Of a stretch of DNA of 64,000 nt, positions 1 to 10,453 are shown piece by piece. The notes below the pieces were generated by a model. The model was not told the DNA's origin. It did not search any database and saw only the letters and a program-made list of their open reading frames with translations. This DNA comes from Thermothielavioides terrestris NRRL 8126 (lineage: Eukaryota > Ascomycota > Sordariomycetes > Sordariales > Chaetomiaceae). Position numbers and translations under genes: made by a program. The DNA lies in NCBI RefSeq assembly GCF_000226115.1, contig NC_016457.1, positions 1,550,001 through 1,614,000 of the forward strand, read 5' to 3'. Position 1 is the first letter of the stretch. Each line of letters opens with the position of its first letter.

Positions 1-1363
1 CTTTTGTTCCGTAACTGTATGTGGATACCATGACGGATACCTAGGCGCCATGGGGAGGAGATACCAAAGAGTTGATGTTGATGTTGATTGACAAATGAGA
101 CGGCCATCTCGCACCCCATTTGCTCGACAGTGGAGGCACGATGAAGTTGGTCCGGCTGAAAGTCAGACAGACACCCAGCTATACACTTAATAGCATATCG
201 TGCCACGCCGTGCTTCGTTGCTTCCCTTGTTCAGGCCACATCCCTTGTCATTTCTCGGTATTGTTTGGGCCAGCTAGATGGACTCCAAGTCATGAGACGT
301 CCACGCACCACACAACTGTCCTTCCATACAGATCGCCTCCGATGAAGCAAACCAGTGCCCATCAGTCAAACAACAACCCCACGACAAAAGTGTCCCGCAA
401 TGCAAACCGCACAACGACAGAATAGGAAACGTACACCATCGGCAGGAGAAACAAGACATGTCCCATTTCCATCTCCACACCCGCCATCTCTTCCCCAAAC
501 ATGACCCTTACTTAATAGATAGACAGATCCAGCCATACACCACCGAATATTCCCTAGATGATCGACACCGGAAGTATGCCGCCAGGAAACCACATCCCCT
601 CAACCGTGGCATAACTACCTACGCAGAGACGAAGATGAGTGAACAGGGCCAGCATCAACAGCACGAACAAAACGCTGGGTATAAAGTGCGCAATCATTTC
701 ACTCTCCCGTTTTCCCCAGTCCCAATCCCCAAATCCAGAAACGCCGGTATATATGCTTGCTTCGCCTTACTCGGTCTCCTTGACACGCACGCTCAGCTCA
801 GGTGTGCCTCATGCTTCCCCAGGACCCTCCCAGGACCCTGCCGAATGAAGCTCAGGTGAAGAGGATAACTGCCAGCCGCCCAGGGGGAGGGGAGGAGGCA
901 AAAGGGAAAGAAGAGAAGAGAAGAAAAGCAGAGAAACACAACCCGAGGGCGGCATTTTATGCCTTTCCCTTGGTATATGCTGGACGTATGTACGAGCAAC
1001 CATACACTAAGAAGATGCCATGCTTTCTTTCTTTTTTAACAATGGTCCCCTGTCCGCAACGTAGTGTTTTATGACTGCCATATTTCTGGTCCGCCCTCCT
1101 TTCTTGATACGCGCCCCAGCACCACAGCCAGCCAGCCAGCCAGCCAGCCAGCAAGCCTTTGCTCCCACTCCCAGAGCCCAGCCACCCATTCAGAGACTCG
1201 CTCCGGTCATGCAACTGCACCAGAAGAATCCTTTCTCTCCTCCTCCCTACCCCCATCCAAGAAACCCACCCACCCAACCAACCAACGAACCGCAACAACC
1301 CATTGATCGATCCATCCACCCACCGCTCAGGTCCCCTTCCCTTCCTTACACAGTCCAAGTGCG
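1..1363. other. Intergenic, 3' of SAC3
   Basis: No gene is recognised. Short frames on both strands lack family motifs. The stretch contains a CAGC tetranucleotide repeat and the presumed 3' flank of SAC3, which ends at 1364 on the minus strand. Confidence 0.6.
1125..1152. repeat. (CAGC)7 microsatellite
   Basis: Seven uninterrupted CAGC tetramers lie in the 3' flank of SAC3. No function is apparent. Confidence 0.9.
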
Positions 1364-4300
1364 CTACCTCCCCGAATACACCCCAACCTCCGACTCCCCT
1401 CCGACCGCAGCACCAGCCGCCGCAGGTGCCGCAGCCGGCACACCCGCGCCGGGCGCAGCTGCCCGGCCCTCCTCCCGATCCGCGCGGTCCATGAACTCCC
1501 GCAGCTCCCGCAGCATGCGCCGCGTGTTCTCCACCATGGCACAGGTCTCCTCGCGGCCTGGCACAGCCGCCGGTGGGTGTAGGTCGACGTCGGCATCCCC
1601 CCCATCACGACGACGAAGACGATGCAGATCGAGGTTGAAATTGAGGTCGAGGTCGAGATTCGCCTTTTTCTTCCTTGCCGCTGATGACGACGGCGACGGG
1701 GACGGTGATTGCTGATGATCCCCTGCCACGCCGTCGATGCCACGATCCGCGGTCGCGAAGTCTGCGTCTTCTGTCGTGCGTTTTCTCTTGCCGTGCAGGC
1801 TGACGGGTCTGATGCCGGGGGTTGGGTGGCTAGCAGCAGGCGGCGGCGGCGGCGGCGGCGATATATCCGCGGCAGGGGAGCGGCTCGCCGCGTGGGCAGT
1901 GGCTGCGCCGTTGGCCGCATTCGCGGGGTGTCGCGAAGCGAACGGCGGATGGGGTGGCGAGGCAGGAGAGAGCAGCCAGCGGTCTGTTGCGAAGCCGGAC
2001 GCGGCGGGCGGCAGGTCGACGCTGTGGCGAGTCCCGTGTCCGAGGCCGTGCGGGCGAGACTGCTTAAGTCTCGCCAGGCGCAGGCGCAGGTCTGACGGGG
2101 TGGGCGAGGGGTCGCGGTCGGGGAGCAGCTCGGGGTCGTGGTCGTACCCGCGGGGTTCTGAGCGCGGCGATTCGGGCTCCAGCGCGCTGTCGCGTTGCTT
2201 TCCCGCCTTGACGATTGCTTCCGGCAGCCAGTTGCCGTCGGGCGTCGGGACGAAGCCCCGCGCACGCAGGTCCCAGTGGCGAGATCGGGCAAACCCATTC
2301 GTCTTCGGCGCGGCGTTGCTGCTATAGAGCGAACGGCGCCTCGCCTCCCCGTCTTGGTCGTCACCGTCCTCCTCGGCCGACCGCTTACGGGAGAAATTTG
2401 TCGTTTTGTTGCTGCTGCTTCCCGGCAGGGACTGGCGGAAGCGGGAGGAGGACGACAGGAACGACGCACCGTTGACGACGGAGCCGCTCGCCGAGAGGCT
2501 ACGCCTCGGCTCGATGCCAAACTTCTCACGCAAAGACCGCGTCTTCCAGCCCTCACGGCGGCCGCCGACGCTGCTGGTGTCGGGCGAGTCGCGGGCCGAC
2601 GGTGCCGGTTCGAGTTCGAGTTCCGACTCGGGATACCGGAAAGACCGGGAGGCGCTTGCCATGGACCAGGCGTCGCCGCCGTCGGCAGCGGCCGCTTCTC
2701 GCACAACACGGCGGGCGAGAGAGCGCGGGTCGTCACGCAGGCCGGAGAAGATGCCGCTGGCGAGGAGCTGCTCTTCCGGGTCGTGGTCCGCGCTGTAGGC
2801 AACGCTGCCCCGCCGGCGCACCGATGTGGCCAGCAAGCTGATGCGGCGCGAGTCTTCCACGGCTTGTCTCTCGGCAGCTCGCCTGGCCTCTTTCTCCGCC
2901 TTCTCCTTCTCCGCCTGTTGCCGTCTCTGGATGGCCTGCTGTTGCTCTCGGTACAGTCGCATCTTCTCCTTGCCTTCGCGAAGAATGCGCTTCGTGGCGG
3001 AGGACCGGGCGTTGTTGCGCCACCGGTAGAAGTATTTGACGCGCAGGCGGTAATTTTGATGCTCGCGAGCGAGACGCCAGGATTTCTCGTCCTCTTCCCT
3101 GCGTTTTCTCTCGGCCTCTTCCCGCTGGAAACCCTGCCAGACGTCCCAGAGAAGGTTCCGCAGGGTCTCCTCCGTGAAGTGCTCCAGCAGACCGTCGTCC
3201 GCGTTGACGAACCACTTCGTAAAGTCGCCAAAAGGATCCCGCTTGGGAGCTGGTTGAGCTATAGGCAGCGCCGCGGCAGGCGTGGCCAGAGCAGGGACGG
3301 CTGGAGCGGAACTGGAAAGGTTCGTTGATTCCCGTGGTTGGGTCGAAGCAGGAAAGAAAGCAGGTTGGAGACCCTGATTTGTAGAACTGCTTGTAGCGGA
3401 TGGCGGGGAAACGAATATCGACGGGATTGCCGGCGCAGCAGGGGCAGGTTGCTGCTCTGCTGGCTTTGGGAGCTGAGTGGTTGAGAACGGAGCCGTGCCG
3501 CTCGACGGAGATGTCCCTAGGAGAGACGATGAGGATATCGGCCCGGTTGGTTTAACTTGGGAGGAGCTAGCGTTCCCTAGTAATGTGGAAGCAACGGTGG
3601 GCTTGGAAGCCGCGCCATTGGGGAGCGCAGCTGCGGATGGCATCGGTCCCGGCGCCGGTCCCGTCGTCGGCGTCGTCGTTGTAGCGGACGGAGCTGGGGT
3701 TGACTTGAATCCCTTAAGAAAATCGAACAACCCGGGGGCCTGCGCCGGATTGGATGCAGCGAGTGAAGAAGCTGTTGGTTGGCCCAGAAGCGAGGGGATC
3801 TTGGGGCTCGAGCCGGCCGTCGACGAAGCTTGCGGAATATTCAAGAACGAAAACGCACTCTTCCCTGCTTGAGTCGACGCTGATGGCTGCGAGGTCTGGA
3901 AACCCGCAAACGTCGGTGTTGTTGTCCCGGTCGGCGCTGCGGCGGAGGGCGTCGTCTTCGGAGCCTGCGTGGTCTGGAACACGGTGCCGAACGGGGACGT
4001 AGAGGGCGCAGTTGCGGTCGACGGCTCAGCCGGCTGTAGAGGTGGCGAAGGAGTGCCTAAAGGAGAGTTATCCGGCGCCGCCGCCGTCCTGGTGACGAAC
4101 AAGCCCGGGCTGTCCTCGGCGCTCGAGGGAGACTTCTCCGCCGGCTCCTCAAAGATGGTGTTATAAATGACATAAGGCAGCGACTGCGTCGAGCGTTTCC
4201 GCTCGACGAGCGTCCCGGAAAAGGACTGGCCAACCTGCGGTGGCGGCACGTATTTCCTCTTGTCGTTGAGAAGCAGATACGGCTCGGTCACGGGTGGCTT

Positions 4301-6160
4301 GCCTTCGGGCACCCACGTCGAAAACTCCAGGCCGTGAAGCTCGGCAAACTCGACAGCCTCCTCGGGCGTGTCGAACCTCAGGATCGCGTTGAGATCGGAA
4401 GCTGTGATGGTACGGGGCGCATCGCGAGACCGGGCATAAGCGCGCACCAGGTTTTTGAGGATTGCCTGGCGCACCTGGGTGAAATGCACCTCGGCGATGC
4501 AAGCCATCGTGTAAGACACGCGCGGGTCTTCGACAATTGAGAAATAGTTCGTGAAAGACGTGTCGGCTAGCGACGTTGGTCGATGCGGCTTGATCGGTCC
4601 CTTGGGTTTGCGCACATCCTCCATCGCCTGGACCAGAGCCACAGCTGTCTGGACCTCTTCAGACTCAAACCAGAACTCCTTGCCCCAGGCCGGAATCCTG
4701 TTCGCTATAGAGGGGTCCTCGGCGTTGACGAGGAGATAGTAGGCCCTGAACTCGGCCTCGTTCTCGCACTGGACGTGCTTGTCGCGACACGCATCGTAGG
4801 CCTCCATGAGCGACAGGACGGTGTTGCCCAGCTGCTCAAACTCCTGCTTCTGCACAAAGCTCTCGTTTGCGAAACCCTTCTTCGACAGCAGGTGCAGGGC
4901 TGTGGCGTGGAATCGTGCGATGGCCTCAAAGCAGTAGACCATGTCTTTCATCTCTTCGGCCGACTTCTGCGAGTGAAAGGTGAAGTCCTTTCGTACCGCC
5001 CTGGTGCGATCCCACAGGAAGCTGTGCATGGAAGGCAGGTTGCTTTCCGACTGGAGGAGATCGTTGAAGAGATAGTCTGTTGTCCTGCGCAGCGCGTCCA
5101 CGGAACGAACGTCCATGGGCAGCGGCGCGTCCGAGCCGGCAGAGGAGCGCCCATACCTCTTGACCATCCGAGACCTGTCCGGCCACAGAGTGAGACCGTC
5201 CGGGCCAACTGCCTTCTCCTCGGTGCTGACTGTATCTTCAATGATGCGCTTGATCTGCTCAAACTCTGGACACATTTCCTCACAGATGCCCTTGAAGGGG
5301 AGGGCGTCTTTCAGCTTCCGCCTCTTTTCCGGGTCGTCAATGAGGTCGGCTTTTCTCAGGGACGCAGTGACCTTGTCGCGATACTTCTTGAAATCGGCAT
5401 TGAAGCTTTCGACAGCGGCGCGGTTGTTCGGGTTCCCTGGTTCGGCTGGCCATTCTGGCGGCGCGATGTTTTCTTTCCTCAGATGGTCGTACAGCTTGTT
5501 TGCATAGTCGAAAGCAAAGGGCGACAGCTGCTTCGTGCGTTCGCTCGGCTCTCCGATCAGCGGGGCCTTTGGCCGACCTTGCCGACTTGAAGAACGTGGA
5601 GGCTGAGGCCGCTCCAGGCGTCCAGGCTGCTTGCGCCGCCCGCCTGGGGGTAATCTCGTGTTCGGCGCGGTCGGCGCAACCTTCTCCTGTCCTGCAGATG
5701 GCTTCGCGCTGCCGAAAGGATTGGCGCGCTGTGATTCCGGCGTCTGCCCTTCCCGTCCTCCAAACCGCCCAGCATTACTCGCGGCCTGCGGTTTGCCGCC
5801 GGTGAGCTTGTTGTTCCGACGAGTCATCGTGTTCGCCTTGGTTGCTCCAACCGATAGTTGTTGACTTGACGGTCCAGTGGGTGGCGCTTTGGAAGTGGAC
5901 GGCGACGGGCTCCGACCACTGCGGGGGCCCTTTTTCGCGGCGTCAAGCTGGCTCTTAAGCTGAGCTTTCGCCGACGGGCCTGCGGGCGGATGTTGTGTGC
6001 TTGCGGGTGAGGGCTGACGACTTGACGCTGACGAAGGAGCCAAAACCGAAGTCTGGGCGGACGGAGCCCCAAACGGGTTGTTGACCACGGGCGCGCGGAA
6101 GCTATTGTGAGCGGCCTGCACAGGAGGCGCCCCGAAGGCGTTGTTAGCTGGCGCCGCCAT
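1364..6160 (-). CDS. SAC3: SAC3/GANP-domain mRNA export factor
   Basis: Scaffold of the nuclear-pore-associated TREX-2 complex, which couples transcription to mRNA export (family knowledge). One open exon of 1598 aa. The frame stays open further upstream, but the ATG at 6160 has a CACCATGG context and begins MAAPANNAFGAPPVQ. Residues about 1-230 are low-complexity, Pro/Ser/Gln-rich and contain NNAFGAP/NPFGAP-type nucleoporin-like pieces. Residues about 290-640 are the SAC3/GANP helical and PCI region (starting GICEEMCPEFEQIKR). A Phe/Ser/Thr-rich linker follows. Residues about 975-1090 (DPFGDFTKWFVNADDGLLEH, then a long charged helix) resemble the Sus1/Cdc31-interacting segment. The C-terminal 500 residues are disordered and Arg/Pro-rich. 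It is longer than yeast Sac3 (1301 aa), mostly through disordered tails. Identity is strong from the central domain; the exact start is less certain. Confidence 0.92.
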   Translation of the reverse strand: MAAPANNAFGAPPVQAAHNSFRAPVVNNPFGAPSAQTSVLAPSSASSRQPSPASTQHPPAGPSAKAQLKSQLDAAKKGPRSGRSPSPSTSKAPPTGPSSQQLSVGATKANTMTRRNNKLTGGKPQAASNAGRFGGREGQTPESQRANPFGSAKPSAGQEKVAPTAPNTRLPPGGRRKQPGRLERPQPPRSSSRQGRPKAPLIGEPSERTKQLSPFAFDYANKLYDHLRKENIAPPEWPAEPGNPNNRAAVESFNADFKKYRDKVTASLRKADLIDDPEKRRKLKDALPFKGICEEMCPEFEQIKRIIEDTVSTEEKAVGPDGLTLWPDRSRMVKRYGRSSAGSDAPLPMDVRSVDALRRTTDYLFNDLLQSESNLPSMHSFLWDRTRAVRKDFTFHSQKSAEEMKDMVYCFEAIARFHATALHLLSKKGFANESFVQKQEFEQLGNTVLSLMEAYDACRDKHVQCENEAEFRAYYLLVNAEDPSIANRIPAWGKEFWFESEEVQTAVALVQAMEDVRKPKGPIKPHRPTSLADTSFTNYFSIVEDPRVSYTMACIAEVHFTQVRQAILKNLVRAYARSRDAPRTITASDLNAILRFDTPEEAVEFAELHGLEFSTWVPEGKPPVTEPYLLLNDKRKYVPPPQVGQSFSGTLVERKRSTQSLPYVIYNTIFEEPAEKSPSSAEDSPGLFVTRTAAAPDNSPLGTPSPPLQPAEPSTATAPSTSPFGTVFQTTQAPKTTPSAAAPTGTTTPTFAGFQTSQPSASTQAGKSAFSFLNIPQASSTAGSSPKIPSLLGQPTASSLAASNPAQAPGLFDFLKGFKSTPAPSATTTTPTTGPAPGPMPSAAALPNGAASKPTVASTLLGNASSSQVKPTGPISSSSLLGTSPSSGTAPFSTTQLPKPAEQQPAPAAPAIPSIFVSPPSATSSSTNQGLQPAFFPASTQPRESTNLSSSAPAVPALATPAAALPIAQPAPKRDPFGDFTKWFVNADDGLLEHFTEETLRNLLWDVWQGFQREEAERKRREEDEKSWRLAREHQNYRLRVKYFYRWRNNARSSATKRILREGKEKMRLYREQQQAIQRRQQAEKEKAEKEARRAAERQAVEDSRRISLLATSVRRRGSVAYSADHDPEEQLLASGIFSGLRDDPRSLARRVVREAAAADGGDAWSMASASRSFRYPESELELEPAPSARDSPDTSSVGGRREGWKTRSLREKFGIEPRRSLSASGSVVNGASFLSSSSRFRQSLPGSSSNKTTNFSRKRSAEEDGDDQDGEARRRSLYSSNAAPKTNGFARSRHWDLRARGFVPTPDGNWLPEAIVKAGKQRDSALEPESPRSEPRGYDHDPELLPDRDPSPTPSDLRLRLARLKQSRPHGLGHGTRHSVDLPPAASGFATDRWLLSPASPPHPPFASRHPANAANGAATAHAASRSPAADISPPPPPPPAASHPTPGIRPVSLHGKRKRTTEDADFATADRGIDGVAGDHQQSPSPSPSSSAARKKKANLDLDLNFNLDLHRLRRRDGGDADVDLHPPAAVPGREETCAMVENTRRMLRELREFMDRADREEGRAAAPGAGVPAAAPAAAGAAVGGESEVGVYSGR

Positions 6161-6960
6161 GGTGACAAGAGCAGGACATTGGCGACGGGGATCCGCGTAA
6201 GAATAAGTAAGGTGCGATCGGGAGGAGGGTCCGGGGGGATGAGGAGAGCTCGGCGTCGCGGAGAAGAATCCTGGATACCGGCTAACGAAAGCTGGATGCG
6301 GGATGCTGGACACCGGATGTGGATGCGATCGCTCAGAGTGGGATGCGTGAGGGCGGATTTACCAGAAGGGCGCCGGACGACGGGTGCAGCGACAAGTGCA
6401 GCGACAGGTGTGGATGCGACGCCGAGCGAGTCACTGTCGAATCGCGGCGCGCGCGTGAGCACGACGGGCTCTACGCTGCCGTTGCCGTTGCTGAGCAGAA
6501 CCGCGGTCGCAGCCACATGGATGGACGAGACTTCGACCGCTTGCGCTCTCTCCCGAAGGTGGATGGGCGATGAGGACAAAGTCAAATTGCGGCGGACGGC
6601 GCCGCAAGTCCACAAGGAATGACTGCGGGCCCCGGGCAGCAACAAGCGATGTACAGTTCAGCGGCGGCTTTGTTGCACTGCGGTTGATTCTGCCCTGCGA
6701 TGCAACTGGCTGGATCTAGGCGGTGAGCCAGATGCTTGCTAGCTAGACGCTTGGGCCATACGGGTGGGGTCACCTTGGCTGCGCAAGGGTCGCTGCCACC
6801 GTTTGCGAGCCAAGGCAGGAAGCTTGGATATTTCCGTCTGTGTTGATCACAGCCTTAGCGTCTTTGGGCATCACAGTCTCTTTGCCTGTAAGCAATACAA
6901 ACGCTAGCTTGTCAGTAGGTACCGTTACAAGACAATGCGGAAATAGAGAGCAAGAAATGT
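6161..6960. other. Intergenic, SAC3 5' flank
   Basis: Contains the SAC3 upstream region and the 3' flank of the methyltransferase gene, both on the minus strand. I see no further gene. Confidence 0.6.
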
Positions 6961-8137
6961 CTATTTCTTTCTAAATCGGCCCTGCAGCCAGCAACGGTAC
7001 ATCTTCAGCTTCTTGGCCCTGTTGACGAGCAGCCGACGGTCAACGCCCAGCTCCTCGATCTCGAAGCGCGCCGCCTGCGCGCCGTCCGCGCTGCCGTGCT
7101 TGCCCGTCCATATGTCAGCCAGCTCGTCCTTCTCGAAGAAGTAGACGCGCGTGCCGTCGCCGCGGATGTAAAAGTTCTCCTCCAGGTACCGGCCCTTCTT
7201 GAAGCGGACCTGGGCGAGGTCTCCTCTTCCATAGTCGCGGAAGCAGACCTCGCCGCCCGGCTTGAGCACCCGGTAGACGTTCTCTACCGCCTTCTGCCAC
7301 TGCAGCGGGGACAGCGCGGAGAAGATGAACACCATGACCGCTACGTCTACGGAGCCTTCGCCGAGGCCCGGCGGCAGCTCGTCGCCGGCCACGTCCCAGA
7401 CGTCGGCTTGCATCACCTTCGGGTCGTACGACTCGTGGCTGCGCATGACCTCGACCGCCTTCTTGGAAAAGTCACAGGCATGTAGCTTTAGCTGGGGGTT
7501 CTTGTTCTTGGCCAGAACTGGAAATGCCGTGTTCCCGGCACCGGCTCCTATCTCTAGGACGGTCACCGGCCCAGCGTCCTCCTGCGTGACTTTATCCAGA
7601 ATTGGGAACTCCTGCTGCAGCCACTTCCGGTCTTTGAAAAAGTTGGCGGCGTTATTTTTGTAGAATAGGTTCCACCACTTGGCTGGGTCCGAGTTGAACC
7701 GCTCTGCTGACTGTTAGCCGACTGCGAGGCAGCTTGAAGGGGAGCAGCGACGACAGATAGGGGTAAGGCGCATCAGATGGGAGCGAAAGACTATAAAATA
7801 CATGGGTGTCTTCATGGATGCTCAGATGAACTATGCTTTTAATTGTAAATCATCACGAGCGCCGACCTCTCTCAAAGAGAGGAAGAGCAGCGGGAAAAGG
7901 CAGAGAAACGGCAAGAAATGCCACTCACTCTTGTCAAACTCGGACACGGGCGCCTGGCGCTGCATGGCGTACTGCTGCTCGGCATACTCCTTGTACGCGT
8001 CGTCAGTCTCGACATGGTCCCAGGCATTGAACTCGAAGACGTCGTCATCCTCCCCGAGGTAGCGGGATCCGAACTGGAACGGGTCGCTCCTCTTCTGGTT
8101 GTACTGGGGATCGTGCGACCGGTGGGGAGGCACTTCG

Positions 8138-8171
<34 letters not shown>

Positions 8172-8295
8172 CAGTGTGCTTGTCCTGCGCTAATTCGAGC
8201 GAGGCCATCTCGGCAGCCAGCGCTTCTGGCGCCGCCGCCTCGGTCGAGGGAGGCGCGGCGCCGACTGCGAGAATAGGACCACTGTCAACCGTCAT
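6961..8295 (-). CDS. TRM140: tRNA (cytosine-N3) methyltransferase, Trm140/METTL2 type
   Basis: SAM-dependent enzyme that makes m3C at position 32 of tRNA-Thr and related tRNAs (family knowledge). Two exons: 8295-7929 and about 7706-6961, giving 370 aa. The acceptor could also lie 3 nt further in, changing T-E to a single K. Exon 1 holds a 10-Gln run and the METTL2-type signature FGSRYLGEDDDVFEFNAWDH. Exon 2 starts near ERFNSDPAKWWNLFYKNNAA and carries FFKDRKWL and the SAM-binding motif VLEIGAGAGN. The N-terminal actin-binding extension of S. cerevisiae Abp140 is absent. The FG..VF..NAWD segment favours Trm140/METTL2 over the Trm141/METTL6 branch. The gene is divergent from GCN5 across 547 bp. 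Confidence 0.9.
8140..8169. repeat. (CTG)10 repeat encoding poly-Gln
   Basis: Ten CTG triplets read as CAG on the minus strand and encode ten Gln in exon 1 of the tRNA methyltransferase. The tract may be length-polymorphic. Confidence 0.9.
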
Positions 8296-8842
8296 GGCGA
8301 ATTGCGCGCCGCGGAGAAAATGAAGAGATAACTAGCGCTCCTGGGAGGAGCGGCTAGCAGGCGCCGCAGGTCATCGAACTGCTCTTGCTCTCTGTGCGGA
8401 TAATTTTTTTTTTCTCGGGGTCGGGCGCGCCGTTTTTGATTCCCGTCTGGACCCACCGGACTGACCGCAAACGTTACGTCCAATCAGCACGTTGCTTGGT
8501 GACCCCACTTCCTTCCTCGACCCCAAGGCTCCAGATACCACATGGATGGTCCACCGCAACGACCTTCCAGGTCAGTCGCTCTGCTTCACTCCCCGCCTGC
8601 CAGGCCCAACGCTCCAACCACTCCGTGAAAAGTCCTCACTCCGTAAGTACCAAATGAGCGACAATCTCGGTGCTTCGAGGCTTACATGTATCAGGTAAAA
8701 TAGCACTTATTAGAAGCCCACCTTTGCCGGAGTCCATCACAAACGCTTTATGGGGTGATCACTTCGACTCTCACCTTCTGTGAGGTGTGGGACCCCACCT
8801 CTGGGTGCCGGGACATCCACCCACGCGACCATACCGAAACAG
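8296..8842. other. Divergent promoter region, TRM140/GCN5
   Basis: A 547-bp spacer between two divergent start codons. No clear TATA box or gene is seen. It should contain both 5' leaders. Confidence 0.55.
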
Positions 8843-10132
8843 ATGGACAAAGCAGAGCCGCAATCGCTTTTAGCCGACCACGGGCAAGCTCCCCGTGCCG
8901 TGAAGCGCGCAGCTTCCGAAGAGCCTAACGGCACCTCTGATGGCAAAAGGATCAAGACCACATCGGATGTCCAACCTCAGGCCACCGCCAGCTCGTGGAG
9001 GGTCCCTTACCCAGAAAGGGTATGTATTGCGTCCTCAAGTACCTTCTAACTGTTGCGAAGCCTTCTAACTGTTGTGCAGCCAGCGGTTGTGGAAGAACGG
9101 AATGGCGAGATCGAATTCCGAGTGGTCAACAACGATGGTGAGAGACAGAGCATCATCATCCTTACAGGCCTCAAATGCCTGTTCCAGAAGCAACTGCCGA
9201 AAATGCCTAAAGATTACATTGCACGGCTTGTCTACGATCGGAATCACCTATCGATGGCCATCATCAAGAAGCCTCTGGAGGTCATTGGCGGAATCACCTA
9301 CCGAGAGTTCCGACACCACAAGTTCGCTGAAATCGTTTTCTGCGCCGTCTCCTCGGATCAGCAGGTCAAAGGATACGGTGCCCACCTGATGGCCCATTTG
9401 AAGGATTACGTCAAAGCGACCGGGCCGGTGATGCACTTTCTTACCTATGCCGACAACTATGCGACTGGGTATTTCCAGAAACAGGGCTTCACCAAAGAAA
9501 TCACCCTCGACAAGTCCCTCTGGATGGGGTATATCAAGGACTATGAAGGAGGCACGCTGATGCAGTGCTCTATGCTTCCTCGAGTCCGCTACCTGGAGGC
9601 CGGCCGGATGCTTCTTAAGCAGAAGGAAACCGTGCTCGCCAAGATTCGGGCCCAAAGCAAAAGCCACATCGTCCATCCACCGCCCCAACAATGGGCCAAC
9701 GGCAACGTCACTCCAATCGATCCGCTGTCCATCCCTGCCATTCAGGCAACCGGCTGGTCTCCGGATATGGATGCGCTAGCGCGGGTGCCGCGCCACGGAC
9801 CTCATTTCAACGAACTCCGGCGCTTCCTGTACCAGATCCAGAACCACAAGCAGGCATGGCCGTTCCTCAATCCGGTCAACAAGGACGAGGTCCCGGATTA
9901 CTACACCGTCATTACCTCGCCCATGGATCTGTCGACCATGGAGGAGAAACTGGAGCGCGATCTCTATGCGACCCCGAGAGACATGATCGCCGATCTCAAG
10001 TTGATCTTCAGCAATTGCCGGCAGTACAATGACCCGTCAACGGTATACGCCAAGTGTGCTGCCAAGCTGGAGAAGTACATGTGGACCCTCATCAAGGAGA
10101 TCCCGGAGTGGTACGACTTGCTCGAGGAATGA
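8843..10132 (+). CDS. GCN5: Histone acetyltransferase Gcn5 (SAGA/ADA)
   Basis: Catalytic lysine acetyltransferase of SAGA/ADA, acting mainly on histone H3 tails. Two exons, 8843-9019 and 9080-10132, give 409 aa. I chose the ATG at 8843 (MDKAEPQ); the frame is open 63 nt further up but weakly conserved there. Exon 1 encodes a basic, disordered tail. The GNAT domain spans about residues 65-230, with FAEIVFCAV holding the likely catalytic Glu143 and [11 protein letters not shown] as acetyl-CoA motif A. The bromodomain spans about 305-405 ([19 protein letters not shown], then [15 protein letters not shown] with the acetyl-lysine Asn). The 60-nt intron has a duplicated 3' splice region (see findings). 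The 3' end converges with QNS1. Confidence 0.97.
9042..9079 (+). repeat. 19-bp tandem duplication of the GCN5 branch site and acceptor
   Basis: Units 9042-9060 and 9061-9079 both begin CCTTCTAACTGTTG and both end in AG, differing at two or three bases near the end. Each holds a CTAAC branch-type motif and an AG. Only the second AG (9079) keeps the Gcn5 frame. Confidence 0.9.
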
Positions 10133-10453
10133 TTTAGCTTCTTAGTGACTGTAGATCTAGCGTATTGGATTCTTTTTTTTTTTTTCTTTTCTTCTTTTTT
10201 CTTCTTTTCTTCTTTTCTTTTTTCTTTTTTCTTTTTTCTTTTTTTTTTTTTTGGACAGTCAGAAAGGAGGCGAATCTGGAGCTCAAGGAGCAGAGGGACC
10301 ACCGGGAAACTGGGGAGTCAGGAGTAGATATCGGCGGGGATGGTCTAAGTTAAATCATGTATTTAAAGAGAGCAGGGGGTTAACGAACCAGCAGCATATT
10401 GCCTACTGTGTTACAATAGATACCCGCCCCCTTTCTCTTTTCCAGGCATGAAA
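10133..10453. other. Convergent 3' region with polypyrimidine tract
   Basis: Between the ends of GCN5 and QNS1. Positions 10171-10252 are an almost pure T/C tract, which would be purine-rich in the QNS1 orientation. It is probably 3' UTR/terminator sequence for both genes; that is inference. Confidence 0.6.

Noticed and set aside
1327..3231. 634-codon minus-strand frame overlapping SAC3
   Set aside because: It is a second phase of the Arg/Ala/Pro-rich SAC3 3' region. The residue pattern is repetitive Arg/Ser/Pro and it has no domain; SAC3 in the other phase has clear ones.
8780..8842. Upstream in-frame extension of GCN5
   Set aside because: It adds 21 residues (MRCGTPPLGAGTSTHATIPKQ) with no resemblance to Gcn5 N-termini; the ATG at 8843 begins a typical basic tail. 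It cannot be fully excluded.
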